A stretch of 64,000 nucleotides of DNA from Bailinhaonella thermotolerans (GTDB lineage Bacteria; Actinomycetota; Actinomycetes; Streptosporangiales; Streptosporangiaceae): NCBI RefSeq assembly GCF_003594875.1, contig NZ_QZEY01000001.1, positions 930,001 through 994,000 on the forward strand, given 5' to 3'. The position numbers were made by a program, and so were the translations under genes. The notes beneath the pieces are model-generated. The model ran no database searches. It was not told the origin of the DNA and saw nothing but the letters and a program-made list of their open reading frames with translations. Below, in pieces: positions 25,635-34,325 of the stretch (position 1 is its first letter; the number at the start of each line of letters is the position of its first letter).

Positions 25635-26380
25635 CCAGACACCCTCCGGTCGGCCCTCGAATCGATGGTTGACCAGCGGGGACGCGGCCCCTCCGGCGTC
25701 CCTCCCGGCCCGGGGTAAGGACACTCTGGCCTCCACGCCACAGCCGCACCGGAAGATCTCCCGGATCCCGTGGCCCCCGGACGCCGACGGCAGTGAGAAT
25801 CGCTGTCAATAGCGGAGTTCGAGCGGTCAGAAGTCGTATTTACCGGAAATTCTTCTGGCCCGGCTTCCGGTAAACGATTGCGACGCGAGGAATTCCTCCG
25901 GCGCGATCTTTCCCCTCTCCCCGCCCTCGCCGCCGGGCCGCTCCGCGCCCCGCGCCTTCCCGCCGCCGCCCTCCGCCACCCGGCCCGGCCGGGACCTCCC
26001 GCCGGGGACCCGCGCCACGCGGTTTCCCGCCCTCCCCCGGACACCGCCGCGCCCGCCGCGACGGGGAAGAGCTGGGGCGAAGCCGTACACCACGGGCCCG
26101 CCCGCGCGGGGCCCGATTCGAGGGGGCGGCCTCGGCCGGCGTAATCGGCCGCCATTAGCCGGGCCGGGCCGCCGCCCATTCCCCGGGCCTTCGCCGCGCT
26201 TTCCCTTTCCGCTCCGCCCGCCCCGCCGGCCGCTCCGATCGCCGTTCATCCCCGGCCCGGCTCCGCGACGCGCGAGGCCGTACGGCACGGCTCGGGACGC
26301 TGCCCGCCGCGTCCTTAACTCGCTTTTCGCGGTGTCTTGGTGTGCTCGTCCCACAACACCCGATACGGAGGAGTCCGAGG
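25635..26380. other. 746-bp non-coding region with inverted repeats
   Basis: No convincing gene on either strand. It contains an AT-richer island around 25790-25900 and one GCCGTACGGC (26277). The part just before 26381 (TTAACTCGCTTTTCGCGG, 26313 onward) is AT-richer and is probably the promoter region of the operon that begins with the secreted peptide. Confidence 0.55.
25839..25874. repeat. 10-bp inverted repeat TTTACCGGAA, operator or hairpin
   Basis: TTTACCGGAA (25839-25848) and TTCCGGTAAA (25865-25874) are perfect inverses with a 16-nt spacer; a 12-bp palindrome GAGGAATTCCTC follows at 25887-25898. Both are unusually AT-rich for this genome. Confidence 0.6.
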
Positions 26381-26581
26381 ATGGCGTTCAGCCGACGGAT
26401 GAGGATCGTGCTGGCGGGGGCGGGGATCGCCGCCGGGGTCGGGATGGGGGGAGGCGCGGCGTCCGCCGACCCCGACGCCGGGCAGGTCCGGCTGCGGATC
26501 GTGGAGCAGGCCTCCGCCCCCGCGCCCTGCCCCGACCACCCGGCCGGGACCGCGAACGCGGCGGCCGCGGACGCGCGATGA
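26381..26581 (+). CDS. Tiny secreted peptide coupled to moxR
   Basis: 66 aa, family not recognised. MAFSRRMRIVL and the Gly/Ala-rich hydrophobic run give a Sec signal peptide ending near ASA-DP (about residue 29), leaving a mature peptide of about 37 residues with one cysteine (APAPCPDHP). Shine-Dalgarno GGAGGAG is upstream of ATG 26381. Its TGA overlaps the moxR ATG (ATGA), so the peptide is the first cistron of the MoxR/DUF58/VWA/HtrA/two-component unit and is translated with it. A role as ligand, substrate or sensor input of that unit is inference. Confidence 0.7.
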   Translation: MAFSRRMRIVLAGAGIAAGVGMGGGAASADPDAGQVRLRIVEQASAPAPCPDHPAGTANAAAADAR

Positions 26582-27648
26582 GCGCGGACCGGCGGGGACC
26601 GGGCGGGCCCTGGGCCGTGCCGGAGGCGGCGCTCGTCGAGCGGGCGCTGTTCGAGGTGAAGCGGATCATCGTGGGCCAGGACCGGATGGTGGAGCGGCTG
26701 CTGATCGCGGCGCTCGCCGGCGGGCACTGCCTGCTGGAGGGGGCGCCGGGGGTCGCCAAGACCCTCGCCGCCGAGAGCCTGGCCACGGTGGTGGGCGGGA
26801 CGTTCTCGCGGATCCAGTTCACCCCGGACCTGGTGCCCGCCGACATCGTGGGCACCCGCGTCTACCGGCCCTCGGCCGAGGAGTTCGACATCGAGCTCGG
26901 GCCGGTCATGGCCAACGTGGTGCTGGCCGACGAGATCAACCGGGCGCCCGCCAAGGTGCAGTCCGCGCTGCTGGAGGTGATGGCCGAGGGCAAGGTGAGC
27001 ATCGGGGGGCGGGACTTCCCCGTCCCCCGGCCGTTCCTGGTGCTGGCCACGCAGAACCCGGTCGAGTCCGAGGGGGTCTACCCCCTGCCCGAGGCCCAGC
27101 GCGACCGGTTCCTGATGAAGGTGGACGTCGGCTACCCGGAGGAGCCGGAGGAGCTGGCGATCCTCTACCGGATGAGCGTGGACCCTCCGCGCGCGTCCCG
27201 GGTCCTGGACACCGAGCTGCTCACCGCGCTGCGCCGTACGGCGGAGCTGGTGTTCGTGCACGACGCCGTCGCCCGGTACGCCGTCCGGCTCGTCGCCGTG
27301 ACGCGCGACCCGGCGGCGTACGGCCTGCCCGAGATCGCCCGGCACATCGCCTACGGCGCGAGCCCCCGCGCCACGCTCGGCCTGGTCGCGGCGGCGCGCG
27401 CGCTGGCCCTGCTGCGGGACCGCGAGTACGTGCTGCCGGTGGACGTGCGGGACCTGGCGGCCGAGGTGATCGCGCACCGGCTCGTGCTGACGTTCGACGC
27501 CCTCGCCGACGGGGTGACCGGCCAGGCGCTGGTCCGCCGGGTGCTGGCCGCGACCCCGATGCCGCACATCGCGCCCCGCGACCCGGCCGGGACGGGCGAG
27601 CCCCCGGAGCACGGGGAGCCCGGCGAGCACGGGGAGGCCGTCGCGTGA
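26578..27648 (+). CDS. MoxR-family AAA+ ATPase
   Basis: 356-aa ATPase. Walker A is GAPGVAKT near residue 59, Walker B VVLADEINRAP, sensor 1 LATQNPVESEG, and FLMKVDVGYPE follows, all as in MoxR. Members act as chaperones that help VWA proteins assemble with partners or metal centres. It overlaps the secreted peptide upstream (ATGA) and DUF58 downstream (GTGA). The C-terminus is extended by about 25 residues rich in Glu/Pro/His. A GCCGTACGGC sits in-frame at 27233. Confidence 0.93.
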   Translation: MSADRRGPGGPWAVPEAALVERALFEVKRIIVGQDRMVERLLIAALAGGHCLLEGAPGVAKTLAAESLATVVGGTFSRIQFTPDLVPADIVGTRVYRPSAEEFDIELGPVMANVVLADEINRAPAKVQSALLEVMAEGKVSIGGRDFPVPRPFLVLATQNPVESEGVYPLPEAQRDRFLMKVDVGYPEEPEELAILYRMSVDPPRASRVLDTELLTALRRTAELVFVHDAVARYAVRLVAVTRDPAAYGLPEIARHIAYGASPRATLGLVAAARALALLRDREYVLPVDVRDLAAEVIAHRLVLTFDALADGVTGQALVRRVLAATPMPHIAPRDPAGTGEPPEHGEPGEHGEAVA

Positions 27649-28601
27649 GCGGGAACGAGACCACCGCGCGGCCCGTCGGCCCCGCCACCGAGCGGGCGCT
27701 GCGCCGGCTGGAGCTGACCGTGACCCGGCGGCTCGACGGCCTGCTCCAGGGCGACCACCTCGGGCTGCTCCCCGGCCCGGGCAGCGAGCCCGCCGAGGGC
27801 CGCGCGTACGTCCCCGGCGACGACGTGCGCGCCATGGACTGGAACCTCACCGCCCGCGCGAACGCGCCGCACGTGCGCGACCGGGTCGCGGACCGGGAGC
27901 TGGAGACGTGGCTGCTCGTGGACGCCACCGCGAGCATGGACTTCGGCACCGGCCTGATGGAGAAGCGGGACCTGGCGCTGGCCGCGGTGGCCGCCGTCGG
28001 CTTCCTGGCGCAGCGCTCGGGAAATCGCGTCGGCGCGCAGATCATGCACGCCTCCGGCGCCCGCCGGATACCCGCCCGCCCCGGTCGCGCCCACCTGCTG
28101 GCGCTGCTGCGCGCCCTGGTGGAGACGCCCCGGTCCGAGCCGGCCCCGCGCCCTCCCGGGCTGGGGCCGGGCGCCGTGCTGCTCAGCCGTACGGCGTCGC
28201 GGCGCGGCCTGGCGGTCGTCGTCTCCGACTTCCTGGAGCCGGTGGAGTCGTGGGCGCGGCCGCTGCGGCTGCTGGCCCGGCGGCACCAGGTGCTCGCCGC
28301 GGAGGTGCTCGACCCGCGCGAGCTGACCCTGCCCGACGTGGGCCTGCTCGCGGTCGTGGACCCCGAGACGGGCCGCAGGCGGGAGGTGCCGACGGCGAGC
28401 AGGCGGCTGCGCGAGCGCTACGCCGCCGCGGCCCTGGCCCAGCGCGAGGCGATCGCCCGGGCGGTGCGGGACGCGGGCGCGGCCCACCTGCGGCTGCGCA
28501 CCGACGGCGACTGGATGCGCGAGGTCGTGCGCCACGTGCGCGCCCAGCGGCGCCTGGCCGCCGCCCGCCCCGCCCCCCGGCCGGGAGGCGGCGCGGCATG
28601 A
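27645..28601 (+). CDS. DUF58 domain protein (MoxR partner)
   Basis: 318-aa cytoplasmic protein with the DUF58 hallmark RAYVPGDDVRAMDWNLTAR (about residues 53-71) and a VWA-like remainder (LLVDATASMDFG, VVVSDFLEP) in which the metal-site motif is partly kept. DUF58 proteins almost always follow moxR and are presumed to be its clients. Start GTG 27645 in a GTGA overlap. A GCCGTACGGC at 28186 encodes SRTAS. The C-terminal 20 residues are Pro/Arg-rich. Confidence 0.9.
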   Translation: MSGNETTARPVGPATERALRRLELTVTRRLDGLLQGDHLGLLPGPGSEPAEGRAYVPGDDVRAMDWNLTARANAPHVRDRVADRELETWLLVDATASMDFGTGLMEKRDLALAAVAAVGFLAQRSGNRVGAQIMHASGARRIPARPGRAHLLALLRALVETPRSEPAPRPPGLGPGAVLLSRTASRRGLAVVVSDFLEPVESWARPLRLLARRHQVLAAEVLDPRELTLPDVGLLAVVDPETGRRREVPTASRRLRERYAAAALAQREAIARAVRDAGAAHLRLRTDGDWMREVVRHVRAQRRLAAARPAPRPGGGAA

Positions 28602-28635
28602 CATCCCCCGCTCCCCCTCCCGGAGGTGGTCCGCG

Positions 28636-29583
28636 ATGACGTTCCTCGCGCCCGCGCGCCTGGCGCTGCTGCTCCTGCCGGCCCTCCTGCTCGCGGTGTA
28701 CGTGCTGGCGCAGGCGCGGCGGGGCCGGTACGCCGTGCGGTTCACCAACCTGGCGCTGCTCGACAAGGTGGCCCCGCTACGGCCGGGCTGGCGGCGGCAC
28801 GCCCCCGCGGCGGCGTTCCTGCTGATGATGATGCTGTTCGTGACCGGGTTCGCGCGTCCGGCGGCCGACCTGCGGGTGCCGCGCGAGCAGGCCACGGTCA
28901 TGGTCGCGGTGGACGTGTCCAACTCGATGGAGGCCACCGACGTCGCGCCCGACCGGTTCACCGCCGCCCGGCGGGCCGCCGGGGCGTTCGTCGCCGAGCT
29001 GCCCGAGCGGTTCAACGTGGGCCTGGTCGCGTTCTCCGGGTCCGCCTCGGTCGTGGTCGCGCCCACCACCGACCGCCGCGCCGTCCAGGCCGGGCTCGAC
29101 CGGCTGACGCTCGGCCCCGGCACCGCGATCGGCGAGGGCGTGCTCGCCTCGCTCCAGGCGGTCTCCGCCTTCGGCGCGCAGTACGGCGACGCCGCCCCGC
29201 CCGCGCGGATCGTCCTGCTCTCCGACGGGAGCAACACCTCGGGGCGGCCGATCGAGGAGGCCGCCCGGCGGGCCGCCGCCACCGGCGTGCCGGTCTCGGC
29301 GATCGCCTACGGCACCCCCGGCGGGGAGATCCTCAGCCAGGGCCGGGCGATCCCCGTCCCGGCGGACGGCCCCGCCCTGGAGTCCCTGGCCCAGGCCACC
29401 GGCGGCCGCTTCTACGAGGCCGCCACCGGCGAGGAGCTGAACCGGGTCTACGAGGACATCGGCTCCAGCGTCGGATACCGCACCGAGCGCCAGGAGATCT
29501 GGCCGTGGTTCACCGCGGCCGGACTCGCCTGCGCCTGCGCGGCCGCGGCGGCGTCCCTGGTCTGGTTCTCCCGCCTCCCCTGA
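28636..29583 (+). CDS. Membrane-anchored von Willebrand A protein (BatA-like)
   Basis: 315 aa with two N-terminal membrane segments (LALLLLPALLLAVYVLA; AAAFLLMMMLFVTGF) flanking a cytoplasmic loop, a VWA domain, and a C-terminal membrane helix (AAGLACACAAAAASLVWF). The MIDAS motif is DVSNS in VAVDVSNSMEATDV, with later LLSDGSNTSG. Arrangement matches BatA/YwmD-type aerotolerance proteins downstream of MoxR-DUF58. It is the likely surface effector of the ATPase. A clear GGAGG precedes the ATG, 34 bp after DUF58. Confidence 0.9.
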   Translation: MTFLAPARLALLLLPALLLAVYVLAQARRGRYAVRFTNLALLDKVAPLRPGWRRHAPAAAFLLMMMLFVTGFARPAADLRVPREQATVMVAVDVSNSMEATDVAPDRFTAARRAAGAFVAELPERFNVGLVAFSGSASVVVAPTTDRRAVQAGLDRLTLGPGTAIGEGVLASLQAVSAFGAQYGDAAPPARIVLLSDGSNTSGRPIEEAARRAAATGVPVSAIAYGTPGGEILSQGRAIPVPADGPALESLAQATGGRFYEAATGEELNRVYEDIGSSVGYRTERQEIWPWFTAAGLACACAAAAASLVWFSRLP

Positions 29584-29675
29584 TCCCGCTGATCCGCCAT
29601 CCCGCCGGCCCCCGCTGATCCCGCATCCGATCCCGTGCCCGATCCCTCGCATCCGTCTTCCGGAAGGAGCCGCCC

Positions 29676-30578
29676 ATGACAGCGACCCCGCCGCCCGGCG
29701 CCGTCGCGGACGCCCCGCTGGGGCTCGGAGAGCCGCGCGGGCCCGACTTCGTCTCCCCGCCCCCCGCGCCCGCTCCGCCGCCCGCCCCGCCGTACGGCCC
29801 TCCCCCGGAGCCGGAATCGGGGCCGGGGCCTTCGGCGGGCCCGCCGCGCGGGAGGGGACGGGTCCTCGCCGCCGCCGTGGTGACGGCCGCGCTGGTCGGC
29901 GGGGCGGCCGGGGTGGCCGGCGCGCGCCTCGGCGGCGAGAGCCCGGCCGGGCCCGCCCAGTCGGCGGCGGGCCCGGTCAGCGCCCCGGGTGACCTGAGCG
30001 ACATGGCCGCGCGGGTACGGCGGAGCGTGGTGTCGGTGGAGGTGCGGTCGGGGTCCTCGCGCGGCGCCGGTTCCGGGTTCGTGATCGACGGGGCCGGGCA
30101 CGTGCTGACCAACGCGCACGTGGTGGACGGCGGCGGCGAGGTGACCGTGGTGCTGCCGGACCGGCGGCGGCTGCCCGCCACCGTCGTGGGCGCGGACCCG
30201 GCGCAGGACATCGCGGTGCTGGCGGTCGAGCCCGCCGACAGCCCGCCCCCGCTGACCATGGGCCGCTCGGCCGACGTGCGGGTGGGCGACCCGGTGCTGG
30301 CGATCGGCTCGCCGCTGGGGCTGGCCGGCACGGTGACCGCCGGGATCGTCAGCGCCCTGGACCGGCGCGTCCCGCTGGGCGGCGGGCGCGCGGCCGTGGT
30401 GCAGACCGACGCCTCGATCAACCCGGGCAACTCCGGCGGGCCGCTCGTCAACGCGCGCGGCGAGGTGATCGGGGTCAACACGGCGATGGTGAGCCGGGGC
30501 GGCTCGGGCTCGATCGGCATCGGGTTCGCGATCCCGGCCGACCGCGCCGTCGAGGTCGCCCGCCGGCTCATAGGCTGA
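29676..30578 (+). CDS. Membrane-anchored trypsin-like serine protease (HtrA/DegP type, no PDZ)
   Basis: 300 aa. A Pro-rich cytoplasmic N-terminus of about 60 residues is followed by one membrane helix (VLAAAVVTAALVGGAAGVAG) and an extracytoplasmic protease domain. The triad reads His in TNAHVV, Asp in AQDIAVL and Ser in GNSGGPL. The chain stops soon after the protease domain, so the usual PDZ is missing. It sits between the VWA gene and a two-component system, suggesting envelope-stress function. The Pro-rich linker contains a GCCGTACGGC palindrome (29789), read as PPYGP. Confidence 0.92.
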   Translation: MTATPPPGAVADAPLGLGEPRGPDFVSPPPAPAPPPAPPYGPPPEPESGPGPSAGPPRGRGRVLAAAVVTAALVGGAAGVAGARLGGESPAGPAQSAAGPVSAPGDLSDMAARVRRSVVSVEVRSGSSRGAGSGFVIDGAGHVLTNAHVVDGGGEVTVVLPDRRRLPATVVGADPAQDIAVLAVEPADSPPPLTMGRSADVRVGDPVLAIGSPLGLAGTVTAGIVSALDRRVPLGGGRAAVVQTDASINPGNSGGPLVNARGEVIGVNTAMVSRGGSGSIGIGFAIPADRAVEVARRLIG

Positions 30579-30613
30579 ATCCGATCGATCTACGTCCCCC
30601 CGGGAGGTGGGCG

Positions 30614-31309
30614 GTGCGCGTTCTCGTGGTCGAGGACGAGGAGGACCTCGTCGAGGCGCTGCGCTTCGGGCTGGCGCGCGCCGGATACGCGGTGGACGCC
30701 GCGTACGACGTGGCGCAGGCGACGGAGAAGCTGTACGCCGCGTCGTACGACCTGATGGTGCTGGACCTGAACCTGCCCGACGGCGACGGCATGGACTTCT
30801 GCCGGGCCATCCGCGAGGGCGCGCTGAACGGCGAGGCCGGGCCGGACCTGCGCATCCTGATGCTGACGGCGCGGGACCGGCTGGCCGACCGGGTGCGCGG
30901 GCTCGACGAGGGCGCCGACGACTACCTGGTCAAGCCGTTCGCGTTCCCCGAGCTGCTGGCCCGGGTGCGGGCCCTGCTGCGGCGCGACAGCGGCGGCGGC
31001 TCCGCCGTCTGGACGTACGGCGAGCTGCGGCTCGACACCTCGCGGCACGAGGCGTTCCGGGCGGACCGGCGGCTGCGGCTCACGCCGAAGGAGTTCGGGG
31101 TGCTGCGCTACCTGATGTCGCGTCCGGGCGAGGTGGTCTCCACCGAGGAACTGCTCGAACACGTCTGGGACGAGCACGCCGACCCCTTCACCAACACCGT
31201 GCGCGTGACCGTGGGCACGCTGCGGCGCAAGCTGAGCGGCGACGACGAGGAGCCGCTGATCGAGACCCTGGTACGGCGGGGCTACCGGCTCCGGGAGGCG
31301 GCGCGATGA
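30614..31309 (+). CDS. OmpR/PhoB-family response regulator
   Basis: 231 aa. Receiver domain with phospho-acceptor Asp51 (VLDLNLP), acidic pair EDEED, Thr in MLTARD and Lys in YLVKPFAFPELL; then a winged-helix DNA-binding domain (LRLTPKEFGVLRYL ... VRVTVGTLRRKL ... VRRGYRLRE). An eight-residue insert GALNGEAG lies between receiver helices. Start GTG 30614, 35 bp after the protease gene with GGGAGG upstream. Cognate kinase follows. Confidence 0.94.
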   Translation: MRVLVVEDEEDLVEALRFGLARAGYAVDAAYDVAQATEKLYAASYDLMVLDLNLPDGDGMDFCRAIREGALNGEAGPDLRILMLTARDRLADRVRGLDEGADDYLVKPFAFPELLARVRALLRRDSGGGSAVWTYGELRLDTSRHEAFRADRRLRLTPKEFGVLRYLMSRPGEVVSTEELLEHVWDEHADPFTNTVRVTVGTLRRKLSGDDEEPLIETLVRRGYRLREAAR

Positions 31310-31341
31310 ACGGCGCGGCGGACGGCGGGACGAAGCGGTGA
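31306..31341 (+). CDS. 11-codon bridging ORF, duplicate of the kinase start
   Basis: ATG at 31306 overlaps the regulator stop (ATGA) and the TGA at 31339-31341 overlaps the kinase GTG (GTGA). The peptide MNGAADGGTKR closely repeats the kinase N-terminus MNGAAHGRMRG, so it arose from a roughly 32-bp tandem duplication. It could serve only to carry ribosomes from regulator to kinase. Expression is unproven. Confidence 0.45.
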   Translation: MNGAADGGTKR

Positions 31342-32684
31342 ACGGCGCGGCGCACGGCAGGATGAGGGGGCTGACCCGGCGGCTGCCGGCCTTCGCCCAG
31401 ACCGTCCGGTTCCGGCTGACCGTGATGTACTCCACGCTGCTGTTCGTGCTGACCGCCCTCGTGCTGGGCGGGGTCTACGCCGCCGTGGCGTACGGCACCG
31501 ACGCCCGCCCGATCGAGAAGACCTTCCCCGCCGAGAAGGTGGTGGAGTACCCCGACGGCAGGCGGCTGGAGACCGGGCAGCTCGTGGAGGTGGTCAAGGC
31601 GGCGCACGTGGCCGACGCGATCGCCTACGAGACCCTGCGCACGGTCAAGCACTACTCCCTGGCGATGCTGGGCGGGCTGTTCGTGGCGAGCCTGGGCATC
31701 GGCTGGGTGCTGTCGGGGCGGGCGCTGCGGCCGGTGAGCGCGATCACCCGGGCGGCGGCCGAGATCCAGGCCACCGACCTGTCGCGGCGGATCCGCCTGG
31801 ACGGCCCGGCCGACGAGCTGCGCTCCCTGGCCGACACGATCGACTCCATGCTCGACCGCCTCGACGGCGCGTTCCAGGCGCAGCGGCGGCTCATCGACGA
31901 CGCCTCGCACGAGCTGCGCAGCCCGCTGGCGATCATCCGGGCGAACCTCGACGCGGTGCTCGCCGACCCCGACGCCACCGACGCCGACCGGCGGCGGGCC
32001 GCGCAGATCATCGACCGCGCCACCACGCGGATGACCCGGCTCGTGGAGGACCTGCTGGCCACCGCCCGCCGGTCGGCCCCGGCGCTGGAGGACGACGACG
32101 TGGACCTTTCGGTGGTGGCGCGCGAGGCGGCCGAGGAGTTCGAGCCGCTGGCCGCCGCCAGGGACGTGGCCATCGACCGGCGCCTCGGCGACGGCCTGAC
32201 CGCCGTCGGCGACCACGACGCGCTCCGCCGGGCCGTCGGCAACCTGCTGTCCAACGCCGTACGGCTCGCGCCCGCCGGCTCGCGGATCCTCGTCGCCGCC
32301 GGGAGCGCCGGGGACTGGCGCTGGATCGCGGTCAGGGACGCGGGCCCGGGCATCTCCCCCGACGACCAGCCGCGCGTCTTCGACCGGTTCTGGCGCGGCC
32401 CCGAGGACCGGCGCGCCAGGTCCCCCGACCGCCGGACGGGCCTGGGACTGGCCATCGTCCGCCACATCGCCGAGTCCCACGGCGGCCGGGTCGGCCTGCA
32501 CTCGGTGCCGGCCCGGGGCAGCACCTTCACCCTGTGGCTCCCGTCCGCCCCCGGCGCCGGCGCCCCGCCCGACCTCGACTCCCCGCCCGGCCTCGACCCG
32601 CCCTCCCCCGGCCCGCCGTACGCCCCGGGCACGGTGGAACGGGCGCGGCGGGGCGGGGCCGTGCCGCGCGAGACCCGGCCGTGA
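31338..32684 (+). CDS. Sensor histidine kinase with HAMP domain
   Basis: 448 aa. TM1 near residues 29-50 (LTVMYSTLLFVLTALVLGGV), a short extracytoplasmic loop of about 55 residues, TM2 (YSLAMLGGLFVASLGIGWVL), HAMP, then HisKA with the H-box DDASHELRSPLAI and HATPase N-box NLLSNAVRLAP, G1 DAGPGI, G2 GLGLAIV. The N-box uses SNAV where most have ENAL/NNAL. A Pro/Asp tail of about 50 residues ends the protein. Start GTG 31338. Likely cue: envelope state sensed by the operon. Confidence 0.92.
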   Translation: MNGAAHGRMRGLTRRLPAFAQTVRFRLTVMYSTLLFVLTALVLGGVYAAVAYGTDARPIEKTFPAEKVVEYPDGRRLETGQLVEVVKAAHVADAIAYETLRTVKHYSLAMLGGLFVASLGIGWVLSGRALRPVSAITRAAAEIQATDLSRRIRLDGPADELRSLADTIDSMLDRLDGAFQAQRRLIDDASHELRSPLAIIRANLDAVLADPDATDADRRRAAQIIDRATTRMTRLVEDLLATARRSAPALEDDDVDLSVVAREAAEEFEPLAAARDVAIDRRLGDGLTAVGDHDALRRAVGNLLSNAVRLAPAGSRILVAAGSAGDWRWIAVRDAGPGISPDDQPRVFDRFWRGPEDRRARSPDRRTGLGLAIVRHIAESHGGRVGLHSVPARGSTFTLWLPSAPGAGAPPDLDSPPGLDPPSPGPPYAPGTVERARRGGAVPRETRP

Positions 32685-32787
32685 CGGGACGGGGGATGAT
32701 CGTCGTGAGAACGTAATTCGATTGCGGGCAGGACGGCCGATCTGGCCTCATTGGGGACCACGCCGAACGAGAGGGGGCGAATACGCG

Positions 32788-33975
32788 ATGTCGTACAGCA
32801 CGGTGACGGCCGGGCGGGTGCCCGTGAGGATGTGGGCGGACCCCGCGACCGTCGAGGAACAGGCGATGGGGCAACTGCGCAACGTGGCGAACCTGCCGTG
32901 GGTGCACGGCGTCGCGGTGATGCCGGACGTGCACTACGGGAAGGGCGCGACCGTCGGCTCGGTCATCGCGATGCGCCAGGCGGTCTCGCCCTCGGCGGTC
33001 GGCGTGGACATCGGCTGCGGCATGACCGCGGTGCGGACGAGCTGGACCACCGACCGGCTGCCGGACAGCCTGCGGCACCTGCGGTCCAAGCTGGAGGAGG
33101 CCGTCCCCGTCGGGTACCACGCGCACAAGCGGCCGGTGAACATCGGCCGGCTGCACGGGTTCGCCACGAGCGACTGGGCCCGGTTCTGGGCGGGCTTCGA
33201 CGACCTGGCCCCGGCCGTACGGCACCGCAGGGACCGGGCCGAGGTCCAGATGGGCACGCTCGGCGGCGGCAACCACTTCCTGGAGGTGTGCGCCGACGAC
33301 GAGGGCCGGGTCTGGGTGGTCCTGCACTCCGGGTCGCGCAACATCGGCAAGGAGCTGGCGGAGCACCACATCGAGCAGGCCATGCGGCTGCCGCACAACC
33401 AGGACCTGCCCGACCGGGACCTGGCGGTGTTCGTGTCCGGCACGCCCCAGATGGACGCCTACCGGCGCGACCTGTTCTGGGCGCAGGACTACGCCCGCCG
33501 CAACCGCGCGCTCATGCTGGCCCTCGTCTGCGACGTGCTCCGCCGCCAGCTCCGGGGCATCACCTTCGACGAGCCCATCTCCTGCCACCACAACTACGTG
33601 GCCGAGGAGACCTACGACGGGGTGGACGTGCTCGTGACCCGCAAGGGGGCGATCCGGGCGGGACGCGGTGAGCTGGGGATCATCCCGGGGTCCATGGCCA
33701 CCGGCACGTACATCGTGCGCGGCAAGGGCAACCCCGAGGCGTTCAACTCGGCCTCGCACGGCGCGGGGCGGCGGATGAGCCGGGCCAAGGCCAAGCGGAC
33801 CTTCAGCCTGGAGGACCTGGCCGCGCAGACGGCCGGCGTCGAGTGCCGCAAGGACGCCGGGGTGATCGACGAGATCCCCGGGGCCTACAAGGACCTGGAG
33901 TCCGTCATGGCCGCCCAGACCGACCTGGTCGAGGTGGTCGCCCACCTCCGCCAGCTCATCTGCGTCAAGGGCTGA
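32788..33975 (+). CDS. rtcB: RtcB family RNA-splicing ligase
   Basis: 395-aa GTP-dependent ligase joining 2',3'-cyclic phosphate to 5'-OH RNA ends. Metal-site motifs are PDVHYGKGATVGS, GVDIGCGMTAV, GTLGGGNHFLEV, HSGSRNIG and CHHNYVAEE; the guanylylated His fits SASHGAGRR. Shorter than the classical 480-aa enzyme, as in many bacterial RtcB paralogues. ATG 32788 follows GAGAGGGGGC. Free-standing; role may be RNA repair after stress. No archease or toxin is adjacent. Confidence 0.93.
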   Translation: MSYSTVTAGRVPVRMWADPATVEEQAMGQLRNVANLPWVHGVAVMPDVHYGKGATVGSVIAMRQAVSPSAVGVDIGCGMTAVRTSWTTDRLPDSLRHLRSKLEEAVPVGYHAHKRPVNIGRLHGFATSDWARFWAGFDDLAPAVRHRRDRAEVQMGTLGGGNHFLEVCADDEGRVWVVLHSGSRNIGKELAEHHIEQAMRLPHNQDLPDRDLAVFVSGTPQMDAYRRDLFWAQDYARRNRALMLALVCDVLRRQLRGITFDEPISCHHNYVAEETYDGVDVLVTRKGAIRAGRGELGIIPGSMATGTYIVRGKGNPEAFNSASHGAGRRMSRAKAKRTFSLEDLAAQTAGVECRKDAGVIDEIPGAYKDLESVMAAQTDLVEVVAHLRQLICVKG

Positions 33976-34037
33976 CGCGGGGGCCGCTCACGGGCGCCCC
34001 CCGGGAACCGCTCAGGGATGCTGAAACGCGACAGGAA

Positions 34038-34077
34038 AGGCGAGGGCCGCCCGGATCTCTCCGGACGGCCCTCGCCT
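34038..34077. terminator. Bidirectional terminator between rtcB and the DUF2795 gene
   Basis: An 18-base arm (34038-34055) pairs with 34060-34077 with a single C-A mismatch and a 4-nt loop. It lies between the convergent rtcB and DUF2795 genes, about 60 bp after rtcB. Confidence 0.82.
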
Positions 34078-34127
34078 ATCCCTTCACTGACGTTCAGGGA
34101 CATACCCACTTCGGGGTGGTTTCCAAC

Positions 34128-34325
34128 TCAATCGAGCTTCCCGATCTCCTCGCTCACCGCGTTGGGCCCGTTGTAGACGCGGTCGGGCAGGCGGCGCAGG
34201 GCGTCCATGACCCGCTGATCGGCGCCTTCGCGCTTGGCGTGCTCGACCAGCCGGTCCTTCCCCACGGGATAGTCGACCCCGGAGAGGGACTTCTGCACCT
34301 GGATCGGGTTCGGGACGTCGCCCAT
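34128..34325 (-). CDS. DUF2795 family small protein
   Basis: 65-aa conserved actinobacterial protein: PIQVQKSLSGVDYPVGKDRLVEHAKR then LRRLPDRVYNGPNAVSEEIGKLD read across the DUF2795 domain, a compact helical fold of unknown function that is common in actinomycetes. GAGGAGG is 6 nt before ATG 34325. It is convergent with rtcB and divergent from moaA. Confidence 0.88.
   Translation of the reverse strand: MGDVPNPIQVQKSLSGVDYPVGKDRLVEHAKREGADQRVMDALRRLPDRVYNGPNAVSEEIGKLD

Noticed and set aside
25878-26144. 88-codon frame in the long spacer before the secreted peptide
   Set aside because: Pro/Ala/Arg-rich without ribosome-binding site or hydrophobic or domain pattern; better seen as non-coding.
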